This document shows positions 23,220 to 35,900 of a DNA stretch of 64,000 bases, piece by piece. Made by a program: the position numbers and the translations under genes. Every line of letters begins with the position of its first letter. Positions within the stretch are counted from its first letter, which is position 1. The stretch is from Torymus aiolomorphi (taxonomy: Eukaryota; Arthropoda; Insecta; Hymenoptera; Torymidae). The notes beneath the pieces were generated by a model, which ran no database searches, was not told where the DNA came from, and saw only the letters and a list, made by a program, of their open reading frames with translations. The stretch is taken from NCBI GenBank assembly GCA_036365515.1, contig CM070877.1, positions 124,001-188,000 on the forward strand, written 5' to 3'.

Positions 23220-23618
23220 GAATAGATTCGGTTTTAAATTATGCCTCTATTATTTGGAGTCCGTCGTAATGCGATTGATAGGCTTGAAGCCATAATTCAT
23301 ACATTTCTAAGAATGTTGGCATTTAAATTTTATTTTCACTTGACTAGATTTGATGATAACTGCCACAATGTTAGCAAATATTTCAAAGTTCATACGATCA
23401 AATCGACTCATAATTTGAATGAAACGGGTTTCATGTACAAGTTTTTGACATCTATAATAACAAGCACCCTGATGTTACAAAACTATTTGAGCTTATACAT
23501 TTTGCGTTTATTCGGCAAGGCACATTCGTCTTATCAAAGAAACTACTTGCAAATGAAATTTGTATTTGGTAGCCCAATTTATAGATTGCCTAGAGTAATA
23601 TATAATCTGGCATACTGA
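23220..23618 (+). pseudogene. Fragment of a non-LTR reverse transcriptase C terminus
   Basis: The sequence encodes VLNYASIIWSPS, then after a shift of frame RLEAIIHTFLRMLAFK, YKFLTSII and FGSPIYRLPRVIYN, ending in a stop. These match the thumb and tail of Jockey/I-type LINE ORF2 proteins (pattern YAS-IW-P, then RLE-IQ, then NSPINR-R-YN). No element 5' part is visible. Old relic on the plus strand. Confidence 0.7.
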
Positions 23619-23629
23619 AATTTTGTTAA

Positions 23630-24790
23630 AAAAATTGTTACTTATTAATTAACTTTATATTATCTTTATGGTGTATGTTGTATATTAAGGGTATCTTATT
23701 ACCCGTTTAAAATAAATTTGAAAAATAAATAATAAAGGCAGTTCTCAACACTGTCTGTTGCGTTGCTGATTTGACTCGCCAACGCTAGTGCAATTATCTA
23801 CAGAAAAAAAAAACGAATTTGCCCACCTTAGTACTATAAATATGGATCTCTCATTCCTTGGAGAAAAATAAGTGAAAACAATTAAACAGACACCGGTATA
23901 TTTATCAACGAATTCTTTAATTAAATCAAATGATACGTGATGACTACGTAGTGTGCGCTGACGATCTTCAAATTTAAACATAGGTGAACGAAGATAGACT
24001 GGATGAGGGAATATGGCTGCTTATGGCAGAGTCGCTGAAGCAGTACCGAATAAGGTCAGCAGTGCATTATCTCTTATTGACGTGATCGGCAAATTTTATC
24101 GATTATAACTGCTGGTGTTTCTCCACATTCTGTTTCTCATTATTATCGCAGTAACTTTTAAGGTTTTCTCAACAGAATTAGGAATAGCTGATTTTTTTGT
24201 TGTGCTTCGGAAAATTTGAGCATTCTCTGCGGAAACAAAATAGAAATTATTAGTATTTTCTAAAAAAAATTAGGAATTTGTATTAATAATTACAGATAAA
24301 ATAAATAAAATCAATATTTCTAGCAAAATAATTAAGAAAAAATCTTAAAGTGATATAGGAGATGATTGCACATTTCTAAACCGAATTCCTTTAAAAATTT
24401 GTTTTTAACTGTTCATTATTACAGTCATCAGCTGATTCTAATAACTTAATAAACGATGATTAACAAAAGTAATTGTTAAAAATAAAAAAAAACTGATAAT
24501 AAAAACAAAAAATACCGAAGTGTTGGTAAGCACATCATTTCATAAAAATTCTAGCACCCCTCTAACTATACACTTACTCATAATTGAAAAAATATCATCA
24601 TATAATTAACTATGTCATAAATTATTTGTTTAATCATTCATTAAAAAAAAACGGATCTCTTTCATTAAAATCGAAATCACAGTGAAAGTATATCAAGTCG
24701 TATTTTTTCCCCTAAAGATATAAATACCGGTTCGCTCTAAAAGAGACATCACACACTCAGAGCTGGCGGCGTAGCTAAGTATTTTAAGTC
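23630..24790. other. AT-rich intergenic DNA
   Basis: Nothing recognisable except a TATAAATA word near 24,718, about 75 bp before the tRNA, a common position for upstream Pol III signals in insects. Confidence 0.35.
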
Positions 24791-24794
24791 ACGT

Positions 24795-24876
24795 GGTAGC
24801 GTGGCCGAGCGGTCTAAGGCGCTGGTTTAAGGCACCAGTCTCTTCGGAGGCGTGGGTTCGAATCCCACCGCTGCCA
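24795..24876 (+). tRNA. tRNA-Leu, anticodon AAG
   Basis: Acceptor GGTAGCG pairs with CGCTGCC (one G-T pair), discriminator A. D-arm GGCCGAGCGGTCTAAGGC, anticodon stem CTGGT/ACCAG with loop TTAAGGC (anticodon AAG at 24,829-24,831), long variable arm CTC-TTCG-GAG, T-arm GTGGGTTCGAATCCCAC. It is intron-free, type II, reads CUN codons through inosine, and is followed at once by a Pol III terminator. Confidence 0.97.
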
Positions 24877-24877
24877 A

Positions 24878-24888
24878 TTTTTTTTTTT
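24878..24888 (+). terminator. Pol III T-run terminator of tRNA-Leu
   Basis: Eleven T residues start two bases after the mature 3' end. Confidence 0.85.
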
Positions 24889-24889
24889 A

Positions 24890-26639
24890 TTCCGGACGCA
24901 CAGGAAGAAAACTTTTGGAGTTTACTCACAATGGTTAACAAATTTTCATATTTTATAAGTAAATAGAGACCGGAAAATTCGCAGTCGCGGGAATGTCAGA
25001 AATGAAAAAAATGTTTTATTATACTATCGTGTTGAGTGAAAGTTTAATTTTTAAAACAGCTTTTTTCGAATAAAATTTTAGTTAGGTAATAAGTCCATTT
25101 TCAAATTGTTTTTCAATTAAAGGAGAATGCTCACGGCGACCTATTTCAATTTTAAAAGCACAAACTTTAAAACCTCTCCAGTTAGTAAAGTATATAAAAA
25201 TATAACAATTACAGAACATTGGTCATTTTACTAAGTGGGAAAATTATAAAAATGATTAATTAAAAAGAGAATGTTAATGACACATACGTGATCTGATCTC
25301 AAAGATGATTGCATATAATATATTCCATGGTAAAGTAGGTATATGAAATTCTCTGAAGTTTAAAAAGAGATTTCAACTCCATTAACCATCTATAGAACAT
25401 CGAAAAAATAAACTAAAAAATTAAAAAATTTGATAAGTAAACTTTTTTTTAAATCTCATAAATAATTGCGTGTAGATGACTATAATAAAATGATGCCATT
25501 AATTTAAAATACGTGTGAAAGGGATCTTTCTTAAACTTTCTATTCACACTTTTAGCAAAAAGTACCTGCCCTTACAGTGTTGCTATAGAAATGTCAAGTT
25601 TACTGTAAAGAAAATTCACCAAATTTAGATTTTAATAGCAATATTAGGACAGGTACAGTAGGTCAACTGATTTTAAATATAAAAAAAGGATCAAAAGGAT
25701 ATCTCTCAGCATTCCTAACATTACAAAATTTGTTAACTTAAACTATACCTTAATGGTTTTACGATCGAAAGCTTTGGTGTACCAAACCAAACCTATTTTT
25801 ACTCTTACTTGCAGAAATATTTTTTAATAAGCTTTCTAATAATGTAAGGTTTTTTGCAAAGATGCCTTCATGGTTTACAATAGAAAATGAAAAAGCTATG
25901 TAGATAGCGTCTTGGAAACGGATACCTCTTGTAGCTATCGTACAAATGAAGAAAGACGCTATGTCTTTCTTCATTTGTACGTCAGTATACGCTTTTTGAT
26001 TATACAAGGTTTTTAAAGAAAAGTAATATCCTTATCGTTTTTTGATTGAAAACACAGAGGTGGCTGAAAGTAAACTTTATTATAGAAAATAATTGCTTAT
26101 TTTCACCTTCTATCACAAAAATATATATTGACTAAAACGATAGTACAGATTCACAGTACATAAATATAAAAATTGTGTTCTGTGAACTGTTTGTGCAGTG
26201 TATAAATTTTATAAGAAAAAATATAGTCATAACAGTTTAACAATAGTTATAAGTAAAAAATGTATATTATTATGATTCAGTTACTTTTAAAACATCAAAA
26301 TTCAATAAAATCTTGGGTTTGAATATATTTTACTTTTGCAAAGCTTTATCGTTGGAATGCTAAAATAGAATTGCTGTTATTAAATAAAACCCTTTTCCCA
26401 TAATAATGAAGCAAAAATGGAATAAAAAGTACTGAGCCATAACTAATTAATTAAAATAAATCAACTAGATTACAAGATTTAGATTTTGATACACAAATAT
26501 GTACAGACATTTTATAGTAATAGTGTATTTCGACTTTTTACATTGATGCATACAAAATAATGTATATACACAGAAAGATAAAAAAGAAAGTTTTGAGAAA
26601 AAAGGGCTGTAATCATACTCATACTCATACCTTAATCCA
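24890..26639. other. AT-rich intergenic DNA
   Basis: No gene supported. Contains only the hairpin at 25,939-25,981. Confidence 0.4.
25939..25981. repeat. Perfect 19-bp hairpin with 5-base loop
   Basis: CGTACAAATGAAGAAAGAC, loop GCTAT, then the exact complement. No T-run follows. Could be a tiny foldback or a small-RNA precursor; not decidable here. Confidence 0.6.
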
Positions 26640-26641
26640 TA

Positions 26642-26768
26642 CTCTCTAAAGCTGAAGTAGTGAAAACCCACTAATCATTAGTTAAAATTTCACTATTTCA
26701 TTAGTCTACGGTGGAGCAATTTTAACTAATGATTAGTGGTTTTTTTTTACTAATTCAACTTTAGAGAG
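26642..26768. mobile_element. Small TA-flanked MITE with CTCTCTAAAG ends
   Basis: CTCTCTAAAGCTGAA at left and TTCAACTTTAGAGAG at right with TA on both sides; inner inverted words CCACTAATCATTAGTT. Confidence 0.7.
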
Positions 26769-26771
26769 TAG

Positions 26772-26888
26772 AAAAAAAACACTCAATGGGTCCGAAATCA
26801 CTTCCAATTAAGTGTATTTTCTGACAATATATAGTAATATTAGTAGGTTAAATTGAGTGTAAACATTCAATATTTGAGTGTTTTTTTC
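26772..26888. mobile_element. Possible second small foldback abutting the first
   Basis: Ends AAAAAAACACTCAA and TTGAGTGTTTTTTT, 117 bp, directly beside the previous MITE. Confidence 0.45.
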
Positions 26889-26889
26889 G

Positions 26890-27970
26890 CAAGGGAATGT
26901 TGTTAATTTTAAATCACCAATCGAGTATGATATTCACAGAAAAATTAATCTGAATGGATTCGGCTTATTAGTGAATATGGAAATCGAATGAGTTATTCTC
27001 TAATATATCTATCCCGTGGTTATGATTGGTCACAGAATATGAAAACTGAAAAATACTGAGAATAATTATAGAGAATAATAATAATATGAATAATTATTAG
27101 AGACGATCTTAGTCCATGGTTAAAACTAGGAAAAGTAGCATAATATACAATTATGATCTTTTGCTTAAAGTTTGAGATTCTGAATTTTATTTTTTAAGGA
27201 AATAAAGAAATACTTTTAAAAAGGAATTACAAAGTGGATTTATGGATTACTTATCTTTTCTATTCCTTATCTATTACTTCAAAATAATACCATCAAAAAA
27301 CCTCTATCAGTATGTAAATTGAACATAAAATTTCTGCTTTGAAATTAATTCGTTTCCTCAAATATTTTCATAATCTTTAATTTTAAGTAATTGAAAACGT
27401 TTTAAACTATTACTCGGGATGCGCATAAAAAATATTGAGGAAAACCCTTCTTAAAATTTCTTGAATTTTTTACAGACTCTTAACATACGTTAATATTAAA
27501 AAGTAAGATTTAATGGAAATAAATACTTTTAAAATTAAAAAATATTTTACAAAATTGATAATATACTTTAATATTGAACAAGATTTATGCATAAAACAAA
27601 AATATGAATTAGAAAGCCTCATCGAAAAGAAAGAGATTAAGAAATACCCGTAATTAAAGTTCACTAATTCATCAGATATTTAATAACCAAGAATATGATT
27701 AGTCCTTATAAAAATGATATTTTTAGATTTATTATTTATAACATTATTTGTTTTTATTAATATTTGTAATACTTAAATTATCGATTGATAAGTAATTATA
27801 ATATAAAATTAATGAGATTTTTTTCAATAGAAGTACATCCGCAATTAACGGTTTTAAACAGAATTCGGCAGTTATCTGTTTTGCGATTGTTAAATCTTAA
27901 AAAAATCTTGCAAAGGCAACAAAAAATGCGCAACAAAACGTATTATACGAATCTTTTTTTTTTTTATAAA
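26890..27970. other. AT-rich intergenic DNA
   Basis: No feature recognised. Confidence 0.4.
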
Positions 27971-27972
27971 GG

Positions 27973-28019
27973 AGTGTCTACATAATGTGCCTCGCGCCAA
28001 GGCACATTATGTAGACACT
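27973..28019. repeat. Perfect 20-bp hairpin
   Basis: AGTGTCTACATAATGTGCCT and its exact complement around a 7-base CGCGCCA loop. The arm resembles the GACTGTCTACATAGTG terminus of the MITE at 62,477-62,730, so this may be a minimal derivative of that family. Confidence 0.6.
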
Positions 28020-28570
28020 GCTTAATAAACAATTATACATAATATTATTTATATTAAATATATATATGTATGTTGATGGTATTATAAAACCATAAAGATT
28101 TTTAAACGATGTACTCGTCCACTCGCATGCATACTGAAATGTTCTTCGAAGTGCTTAAAAACGTCACTAGATGGAGTTATTAAAATCGCATGTAAGTTAT
28201 CGTTTCCAAAGTATAAAAGATACTATCTTTGATTGCCTCATTCGACAATTTTTCGGCGATCTATTTCGCCACACATCTAAGGAAGGAACATATGTACTTC
28301 TTATTTTCTTACTTAACATTCTCCTATATTCTCTAACGTACATATTTAATATACGTAGCAATGACTCATTGCCAATGAGCCTTTAACTCCGTCGACTGGA
28401 AGTTTATTCCTCATAATAATTACGATATCCTTTGTTATATAGTTAAAACAAACTATCTCTACATTCAGTAGGGATGCGGTATTGGATTCTTCTTCTGGCG
28501 ATATGCCCAGTTGGGACGAATATATTAAAGTATAAACTTTCAAGTTCAAAAATAATTTCCTCGAACTCAG

Positions 28571-28990
28571 TCGTAATTATCCCTCGTCGCACAGGGCACT
28601 GTCCCTCGTTCTAACAGTATCTCAATTGTATCCTCGTCTTCTCTGCGGAATCGTGATTAAAATTCCAATGTTGGAGTACTACCACTCGTTCTAACATTAT
28701 TTCAATTGTATCTTCCTCGCAGATGATTCTATTCTGATTAGATCCTCCTCGAAACAGACAAACGAAGTCCATAAAAAGACATAAATGACGAAGATTACGC
28801 TTTAACTTATCACTGAAGATCGCGAATCCTCTCAAGAAACACGTTTTCATCAGTTGTTACTTTGCTAGGTTTGATGTGACGATCAAGCACCTCGAGATGC
28901 TCCAGCATTTCCTCTACAGAGTGACATGTTGGCGATGTAATAGAGAAGAGCTCGCAGGAGACGATCGTCTATATTGTCGTCGTCTAATTA
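28571..28990 (-). pseudogene. Decayed ankyrin-gene fragments
   Basis: On the minus strand 28,640-28,571 encodes EDTIEILLERGTVPCATRD, close to EDTIEILLERGAVLSATRH in exon 2 of the gene at 29,931-42,106. A second partial copy lies at 28,718-28,660 (EEDTIEIMLERVVVLQ) and a weaker ankyrin-like frame at 28,985-28,868 (SVEEMLEHLEVLDRHIK). Frames are broken and partly duplicated. This is a dead tandem copy downstream of the living gene. Confidence 0.7.
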
Positions 28991-29930
28991 GCATGGAAAT
29001 GCCCCACTTCTTTCAAAAAGTACCCTTAGTACTTCAGCATTTTTAAAGCCCAAAAATCCTATAACTTGAGAAAAAAGGCCCAATAGAGGAAAAGAAAATA
29101 CAGAGGTTCATTTTTTGTTCATCATAATATTTTATGATTTCTCCAAGCTCGGCAAAATCTGAGTTCCGGAGCTGGGAAGGTTTCCTTGTAAGTAATTGCC
29201 CGAATAAATCACGTTCCAATTACAACTCAACGATTTTACCACTACTATTTTGAATTTTTTTTTTTTTTTTTTTTCTAACTGTAGAAAACGAAAAGGAGGT
29301 GGGTAAATGGAACAGCACAGCAACGTTTAATTTATTTATTTATTTATTTATTCAATTTATTTACACATTTATATGTTCACCGAATTTACATTTATTCACT
29401 TATTATTTACATTATTTACACACATATATATTCACCAAATTTACATTTATTCACCTAGCATTGACAAACTTACATGGAGTGGTTTCTCCGTTTTCCACGT
29501 TTCCATGTTTCCATTCTACCGCGCTTTCCCGTCGTTTCCTGCGTTTCCAAATTATTCTGTTATAACTTTGGTGATATGTGGCAAACTAATAGACTATTAA
29601 CTTTTGCAACTGGGCCAGTAAATTCTAATTAGCTTTACGAATAATGACTCTTTATCCTTTTTACAACGTTGATATTTCTACGCTTTACAAACATTTTTCT
29701 ATATTTACAATAATCTTTGAGTCTACCGGTTTCATAATTGAATCGCGCATTTTATATCTCTAAATGTATTAATTTCTGTTTCTGTCCGCAACCACCAAAT
29801 CAGCAAATGTATACGTTTTGACTCTCGGTATAGGACACTCAAATCTATCAGGATTTATCGAACAATCTTCAATAAATTTCTCTTGCAGCTGTTCGCCTTT
29901 AGATATAAATGTCGAAGATCAACGACGACT
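28991..29930. other. 3' flank of ankyrin gene 2 with simple repeats
   Basis: A T-run at 29,255-29,274, a (TTTA)n tract near 29,330-29,352, and two copies of TTCACC-AATTTACATTTATTCAC (29,376 and 29,431). Otherwise no feature seen. Confidence 0.5.
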
Positions 29931-32900
29931 CTATATATCCAAGACGGCTGATGAAACGTTTATGAGGTCCTCGTCCTCTAAATTCTCCATCACGATATCC
30001 ACGCATGGGCGCGGCAGGCGTGGTAGGGCCTGACTAAACGCAACCTCAGTCTTTGTCAGATATTTGCAGCGCTGCATTGCCTTGTCAAAATTACGCTTTA
30101 AGCGAATACTGAAGATCGGGAAAAGCCTATCCAGTTGGTCATATAATTTGAAAAAGCCTTCGACGAATTTTGCGTTCCGCGTGAATCGTGCCAATAATTC
30201 CTGGTCCCCGACAAGGCTATCGCGTAAGGTGAAATTTTCGTTGATGACCTGATTCGACAAACGTTCGAATTCAGTCGTACATTTAGAGTACGACCAGGAC
30301 CATCTATCAAAACTTTTCACAGCCTTGATGCTCTCGATTATGTGGTGAGGTTTTGAGTTTCCGAATCTGAAAGGATCATACGTTATTTATCAATAAGTAA
30401 TAAAACTTAAGTTCATGGGGAAAAAAAAATATTTTTTAAACTATTGTTTTCTGACACTGCAGCCAATTTCTTTTTATTGAGGTCTTTATAGAAATAAAAA
30501 TTCAGCTCTCAATATGTCCGAAATTGAATATAACATTCCATATTGCCTCCGGTGCTTCTTTAAATCATATATGACAATACTATCGCCAAGGTAATTTATC
30601 ACCAAGAAAATTAATTTTCTACACTCTATTACTAATAAAAAAATAATTAAATGCCAATCTCCAACTTACATACCTTTCTGACACAGTTACGAGCGTCCTT
30701 ACTGCCATCTCGATCCTGTCGTCGCAGAAATCATGCCTCGTCGCACTGAGTACTGCGCCTCGCTCTAACAGTATCTCTATGGTGTCTTCGTGTTCTTTGG
30801 CTATAGCTGAACTAAGTAGTGTGCAGCATTTTTTGCGTCCATCCGCGATCTCGCAGCCATGGTCGAGCAGCAACTTCACCAGCTTGTGATAGCCAAGGGA
30901 CACCGCGTCCGCGAGAACAGTGCGTTTCTTGTAGAGCGAGCAGATGCGAGGATCAGCACCGTAGCGTAGGCACAAACTGACGACTGACAGCGAGCCGGAG
31001 CGCACTGCCGCGTGGAGGACGGTACTGCCGTCCAGGTCGTAGATATCGATTTTACCGTGGCCCTCTTTCAGGAAGTACTCCAGGACTTCGTACGATCTGT
31101 GAAAGAGATTTCAGTTTAGGGAAGGTGTATATCTTTAGTCTGTGTTAAGATTTTTTTTTGGGATTATACAAATTTGCGATATGTGTGAACGAATAATAAA
31201 ATTTCTACATCATTCAATTGAATTCTTCTATTAGTCTCTTAAAAAGTTGTGAAATTTCTAAAAGAAACTTTTTACACAAGTAAAAACTGAGGTAAATATA
31301 AGTTCTTTTATCTGTTGCAAACAGTTAAACCTCTTCATTAAAATTAAAATGTTCTTTATAACATTACATTTCTCTTTAACTACTGAAAAGAACTTTTTTC
31401 ATTTGATCGCACATAAATACCTACTTTACAATGGTAATATATATTTAGATTGTCAACGTCGGCGTTTCATCTGGGCTACGGGGTGCTTTTATCAATAATG
31501 CTCGAATACTCCTTATTAGGGGTATCAAACGACAGCAGTCATCAAAGTTTATAGTCCGACCGTACGTTTCTGAAGGTGGAAACGAATACTCCATCTACAG
31601 GTATACTGTGATACTACCACCTCATCTAACTTGGTTGGATAATTCTAATGTCCGCTATCGCAAAATTTTTCTTAAGAATTTTTCTTAATACTTCTAATGT
31701 ATCTTAACGAAAGGAAGTTAGGCAAATGACTCTCCTACAGACAAGTATATGTATGAAGTTTCTCAGAAATGTAAATATTAAATTAGAACGTTTTTAACCC
31801 TTTTTACACAAATCAAACACAAGAAAGTATTAAAATCAGTTTATCAAATAGTCAAGTACGTACAAGTTCATAAGAAACAGTATAATCGTACTCTTATAAT
31901 AGAGTTGGGAAGAGGCACATCATTTTGCAATGATTCAATCTAATATTTTTATTTCAATAAAATTATTTAATTATCAGTATTCAAATTCAGGTTTAATTGA
32001 CTCAATCAAATTGTTGTTTTCAGTGTACACTTATAATAATGAGAATATAATATAATAATGTGTCTTTCGAGGTAACCGTTTTTTAACTTCAAAAATGGAA
32101 TTTTCAATTACGATTTAATTGTACTCTGAATTAAATTAAAGCGTCATTTGTTATAATTCACGTGCAATAAACAGTTGAATTTGAGCTGTGTGACAAATAA
32201 CATTTAACTTTCCATTGTTTGAGCAAAAAAAAAACGGATCTCTGTTTTAGGATTTTATCCATTGACCACTACCCTATTGAAAAAAATCATGTAACTAATC
32301 ATATGATTAATCCAGTGATTAATCACATGATTAATCATATGATAAATCATGTGATCAATCATGTGATTAATCATGTGGTTAATCATGTGATCAATCATAT
32401 GATTAATCACATGATATTATCGACGGAAAAATCATGTGATTAATCACATTATTAATCACATGATTGATCACATGAATTTTTCCAAAATCCAGGAATATGC
32501 TCTGCTGGATTTATAACTTAATTTATTTATTATCTAGCAGTTTACCACTGCTATTATAAATGAAAAATAATAGTTAAATGAAACATTTACAATATAATAT
32601 AATTATTTGTATATTACAGTTATTTAGATAATTAATTTAATTGAAGATATAGACAACTTTATTGTTATTACAATTATAATGTTCCGACATAACTGAAGAA
32701 TGGGACAAAATAAGAACTTCTAAATATATTCTGCCCTAATGAAAAGATGGGATATTTGGGTTATTGGGTATAGATGGGCAATTGATATACGATAAATGGG
32801 CCCTATGGGTTTTCCTTGCGGGTCCCATATGAGTGATATAAAACTAGTTAACATTTTTTTTCGGATTACAAACATTTTATTCGAATAATAATCAATATTA

Positions 32901-35900
32901 CTTCTTATACTACTTTGATAAAAATATATTTTTATTATAAATTAAGGCTACAACTGTAAATAAACAATAAAGACACGTAACATACCTGTATATAGGAATA
33001 AGATTATTATAAATGATATTGTTATTAATGTAGAGAAATTATGTTTAACGAGCCTCGTGCTCGCGCTACTCGAAACCGACCCGTGGTAGCAAATTCACAC
33101 GAAGCCGGAGCCGAGCGCGCCCACGTGTACTCGATTTTGGCAACTACCATGAACAGTTGCGACGACGTCGGCGACAGCGCGAGGAGGCCACTACTTGGCG
33201 ATGATGTTTCTATTAAAAAAACAGAGAAGATATTTTACATAAAGTCAGCAGCTCAAAATTTTAGAATCGTTTATGCTTTGTGAGTTAACTAATATTTTTT
33301 ATTCAACATAATTTTTTCTGATTCTTTATTAAAAACCATTTAAAATGAGCCCTGGAACGATATTAGCAAACATTTAAATTGATCCATTTGGAAAGTCTCA
33401 GATTCGCTACTTATTAGTATACCTTCATCTGAAAAAAAGAAAATAATAAGTACAGCAGAATATTTTTGATTGGACAAAATTTTTACTGAATCTTTATTAA
33501 AGTCCCTTTCAAATAAGCCCTGATCGATGTTCGCAAACCCACTTGAAAAGAATTGTATATTTTTTTAATCTCAGTAGAAACCAATAATTGGTATTTTTGA
33601 GAACCTGCTGGATTTGAGATCTTAATATTATTCATATATCTTATGTCATCCCTGGTAAAAATTTTTACGTGATAAATTATGTGATTAGACACATACTAAA
33701 ACACGTGCTTTATCACGTGATTTGGCATGTATAAAAGCACGTGCTTCTGTACATGCCGAATCAGGTATTATTAAATAATGTGACTAATAACTTGCTTTTT
33801 TCGAACCGATTTGGCATGTGTAAAATCACGTGATTTTATAAGTGATAAATCATGTGATATAAGAAAATTTGATATATAATATAAATAAGAAAACTATTAC
33901 TTTTAATTCTTTCATAAATGATATTAAAATTATGTTGCAAATAATAAGGAGGTGTTTTATAAAAATTGAAAACTGAGTTAAAGGCCTTTTTACTGATATG
34001 GCCGAGCGGTCACCCATCCAAGTATTAACCGCGCCGATTGTTGCTTAACTTACGTGAACCGACGGCCATGCAGCCAAGAACTCCTCCAATGATGCCTTTG
34101 ATCTACTGTTTCTATAAAAGCGATATAGCAAAACTATATCGTACAAACATTAAATTTGCTTTTTATTAAATAATAGTATTTATTTACAAATAATTTATTA
34201 ATAATAACAAATTATGTATCATAAATATCCTATATATTATGAATATTTAGTTTGAAATGAAATTCGTTGTAATTCTTGTTTTGGATAAAGATAATTTTCT
34301 ATTATAGTTAGTAAATAAACAATAAATGATACTTTGGTCATGGTACATATTTTAACATTAAAATAAATTTTAGAAAATAGCCAAGGACATTATTATTTAA
34401 TAAAACACTGTACTACTATTATTTAATAAAAAAAAAAAAAATTTAGTGTTGGTATGATATAGTTTTTCTATATAGCTTTTATAGAAGCAGTGATCAAATA
34501 CATCGTTGGAGAAGTTCTTGGCTGCATGGCCATCGGTTCACGTAAGTTAAGCAACAATCGGCGCGGTTAATACTTGGATGGGTGACCGCTCGGTCGTGTA
34601 TCAGTAAAAAGGCCTTTTTAAGTCAGTTTTCATTTTTTATAAAACACCTCCTTATTATTTGCACCATAATTTTAATATCATTTATGAAAGTATTAAAAAT
34701 AATAGTTTTCTTATTTATATTATATATCAAATTTTCTTATATCACATGATTTATCATGTATAAAATCATGTGATTTTATACATGCCAAATCGGTTCGAAA
34801 AAAGCAAGTTATTAGTCACATTATTTAATACGTGATTCGGCATGTGCAAAAGCACGTGCTGTTATACATGCCAAATCACGTGATAAAGCACGTGTTTTAG
34901 TATGTGTCTAATCATATAATTTATCACGTAAAAATTTTTACCAGGGATGGATCTTGTCGCTGAATTTTCTCAAAGCATGAAAAATATATAACATCTATTT
35001 TCAACAATATTTTCAACAGGCATTTATACTTTCCTAAATTTTCAATGGGAGACGCTTACACTGTTAATTTGTAAACTTCATATCTATTCGAAACTGAATT
35101 TTATAAGTAATCTATTATTATGTGTACCAAAGCTAAAATTAAAATACTATAAAAAAGTTGCAATCAAATTAGTTGAAAGACAATTAACAATTGTGTATTC
35201 CAATGCGCATACAAATACTTCTTACTCAATAATTTTCAAATAAAATATGATGTTCTTATTAAGGCTTCGTTTCATGAATTTCATAAACTATGTAATCTAC
35301 AAACTTATAACTCATTAAGATCCATAATACAATTATTTAATTTTCAACTTAACACTGAATAGTTTATGATATTTCATGAAGCGGAGGCTTAATAAGAAAA
35401 CCATATTTTATTTGAAAATTATTGGTTATGGTGTATACGTCTGTGCATTTGAATTTGCAATTGCTAAATTGTCTTTCAACTACTTTATTGCAACTTTTTT
35501 ATAGTCATTTACTTTTAGCTTTGGCACACGATAATATAGATTACTTATAAAATTGTTTCGAATAGATATGAAGATTACAAATAAAGTTAAGCGTCTCCTA
35601 TTGAAAATTTAGGACAGTAAATAAAAATATTATTACTTATTAGCCAGTCAAAAATATTGTTGAAAATAAATATTTAATATATTTTTCATGCTTTGAAAAA
35701 ATCAGCTACAAGATCCATGATATGAGATATATGAATAATATTAAGATCTCAAATCCAGCAGGTTGTCGAAAAAGCCCTGATCGATGTTCGCAAACCCACT
35801 TGAAAAGAATTGTATATTTTTTTAATGTAAGTAGAAACCAATAATTGGTATTTTTGACAACCTGCTGGATTTGAGATCTTAATATTATTCATATATCTTA

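Larger units (their letters stand above)
33650..34946. mobile_element. CCCTGGTAAAAATT foldback nested in the giant palindrome
   Basis: Ends CCCTGGTAAAAATTTTTACG and its complement; dinucleotide AT on both sides. The flanking TATGTCAT / ATGGATC rejoin to the uninterrupted TATGCCATGGATC seen at 35,900, so this is a later insertion. Arms of about 480 bp carry 5S-like sequence; unique centre at about 34,140-34,460. Confidence 0.8.

Noticed and set aside
32271..32460. CRISPR-like array from regular ATCATGTGATTA words
   Set aside because: Units are short palindromes without unique spacers, in a eukaryotic transposon end.
34520..34600. A true 5S rRNA gene
   Set aside because: Lacks the 5' third and the conserved 3' end and exists as inverted copies inside a transposon.
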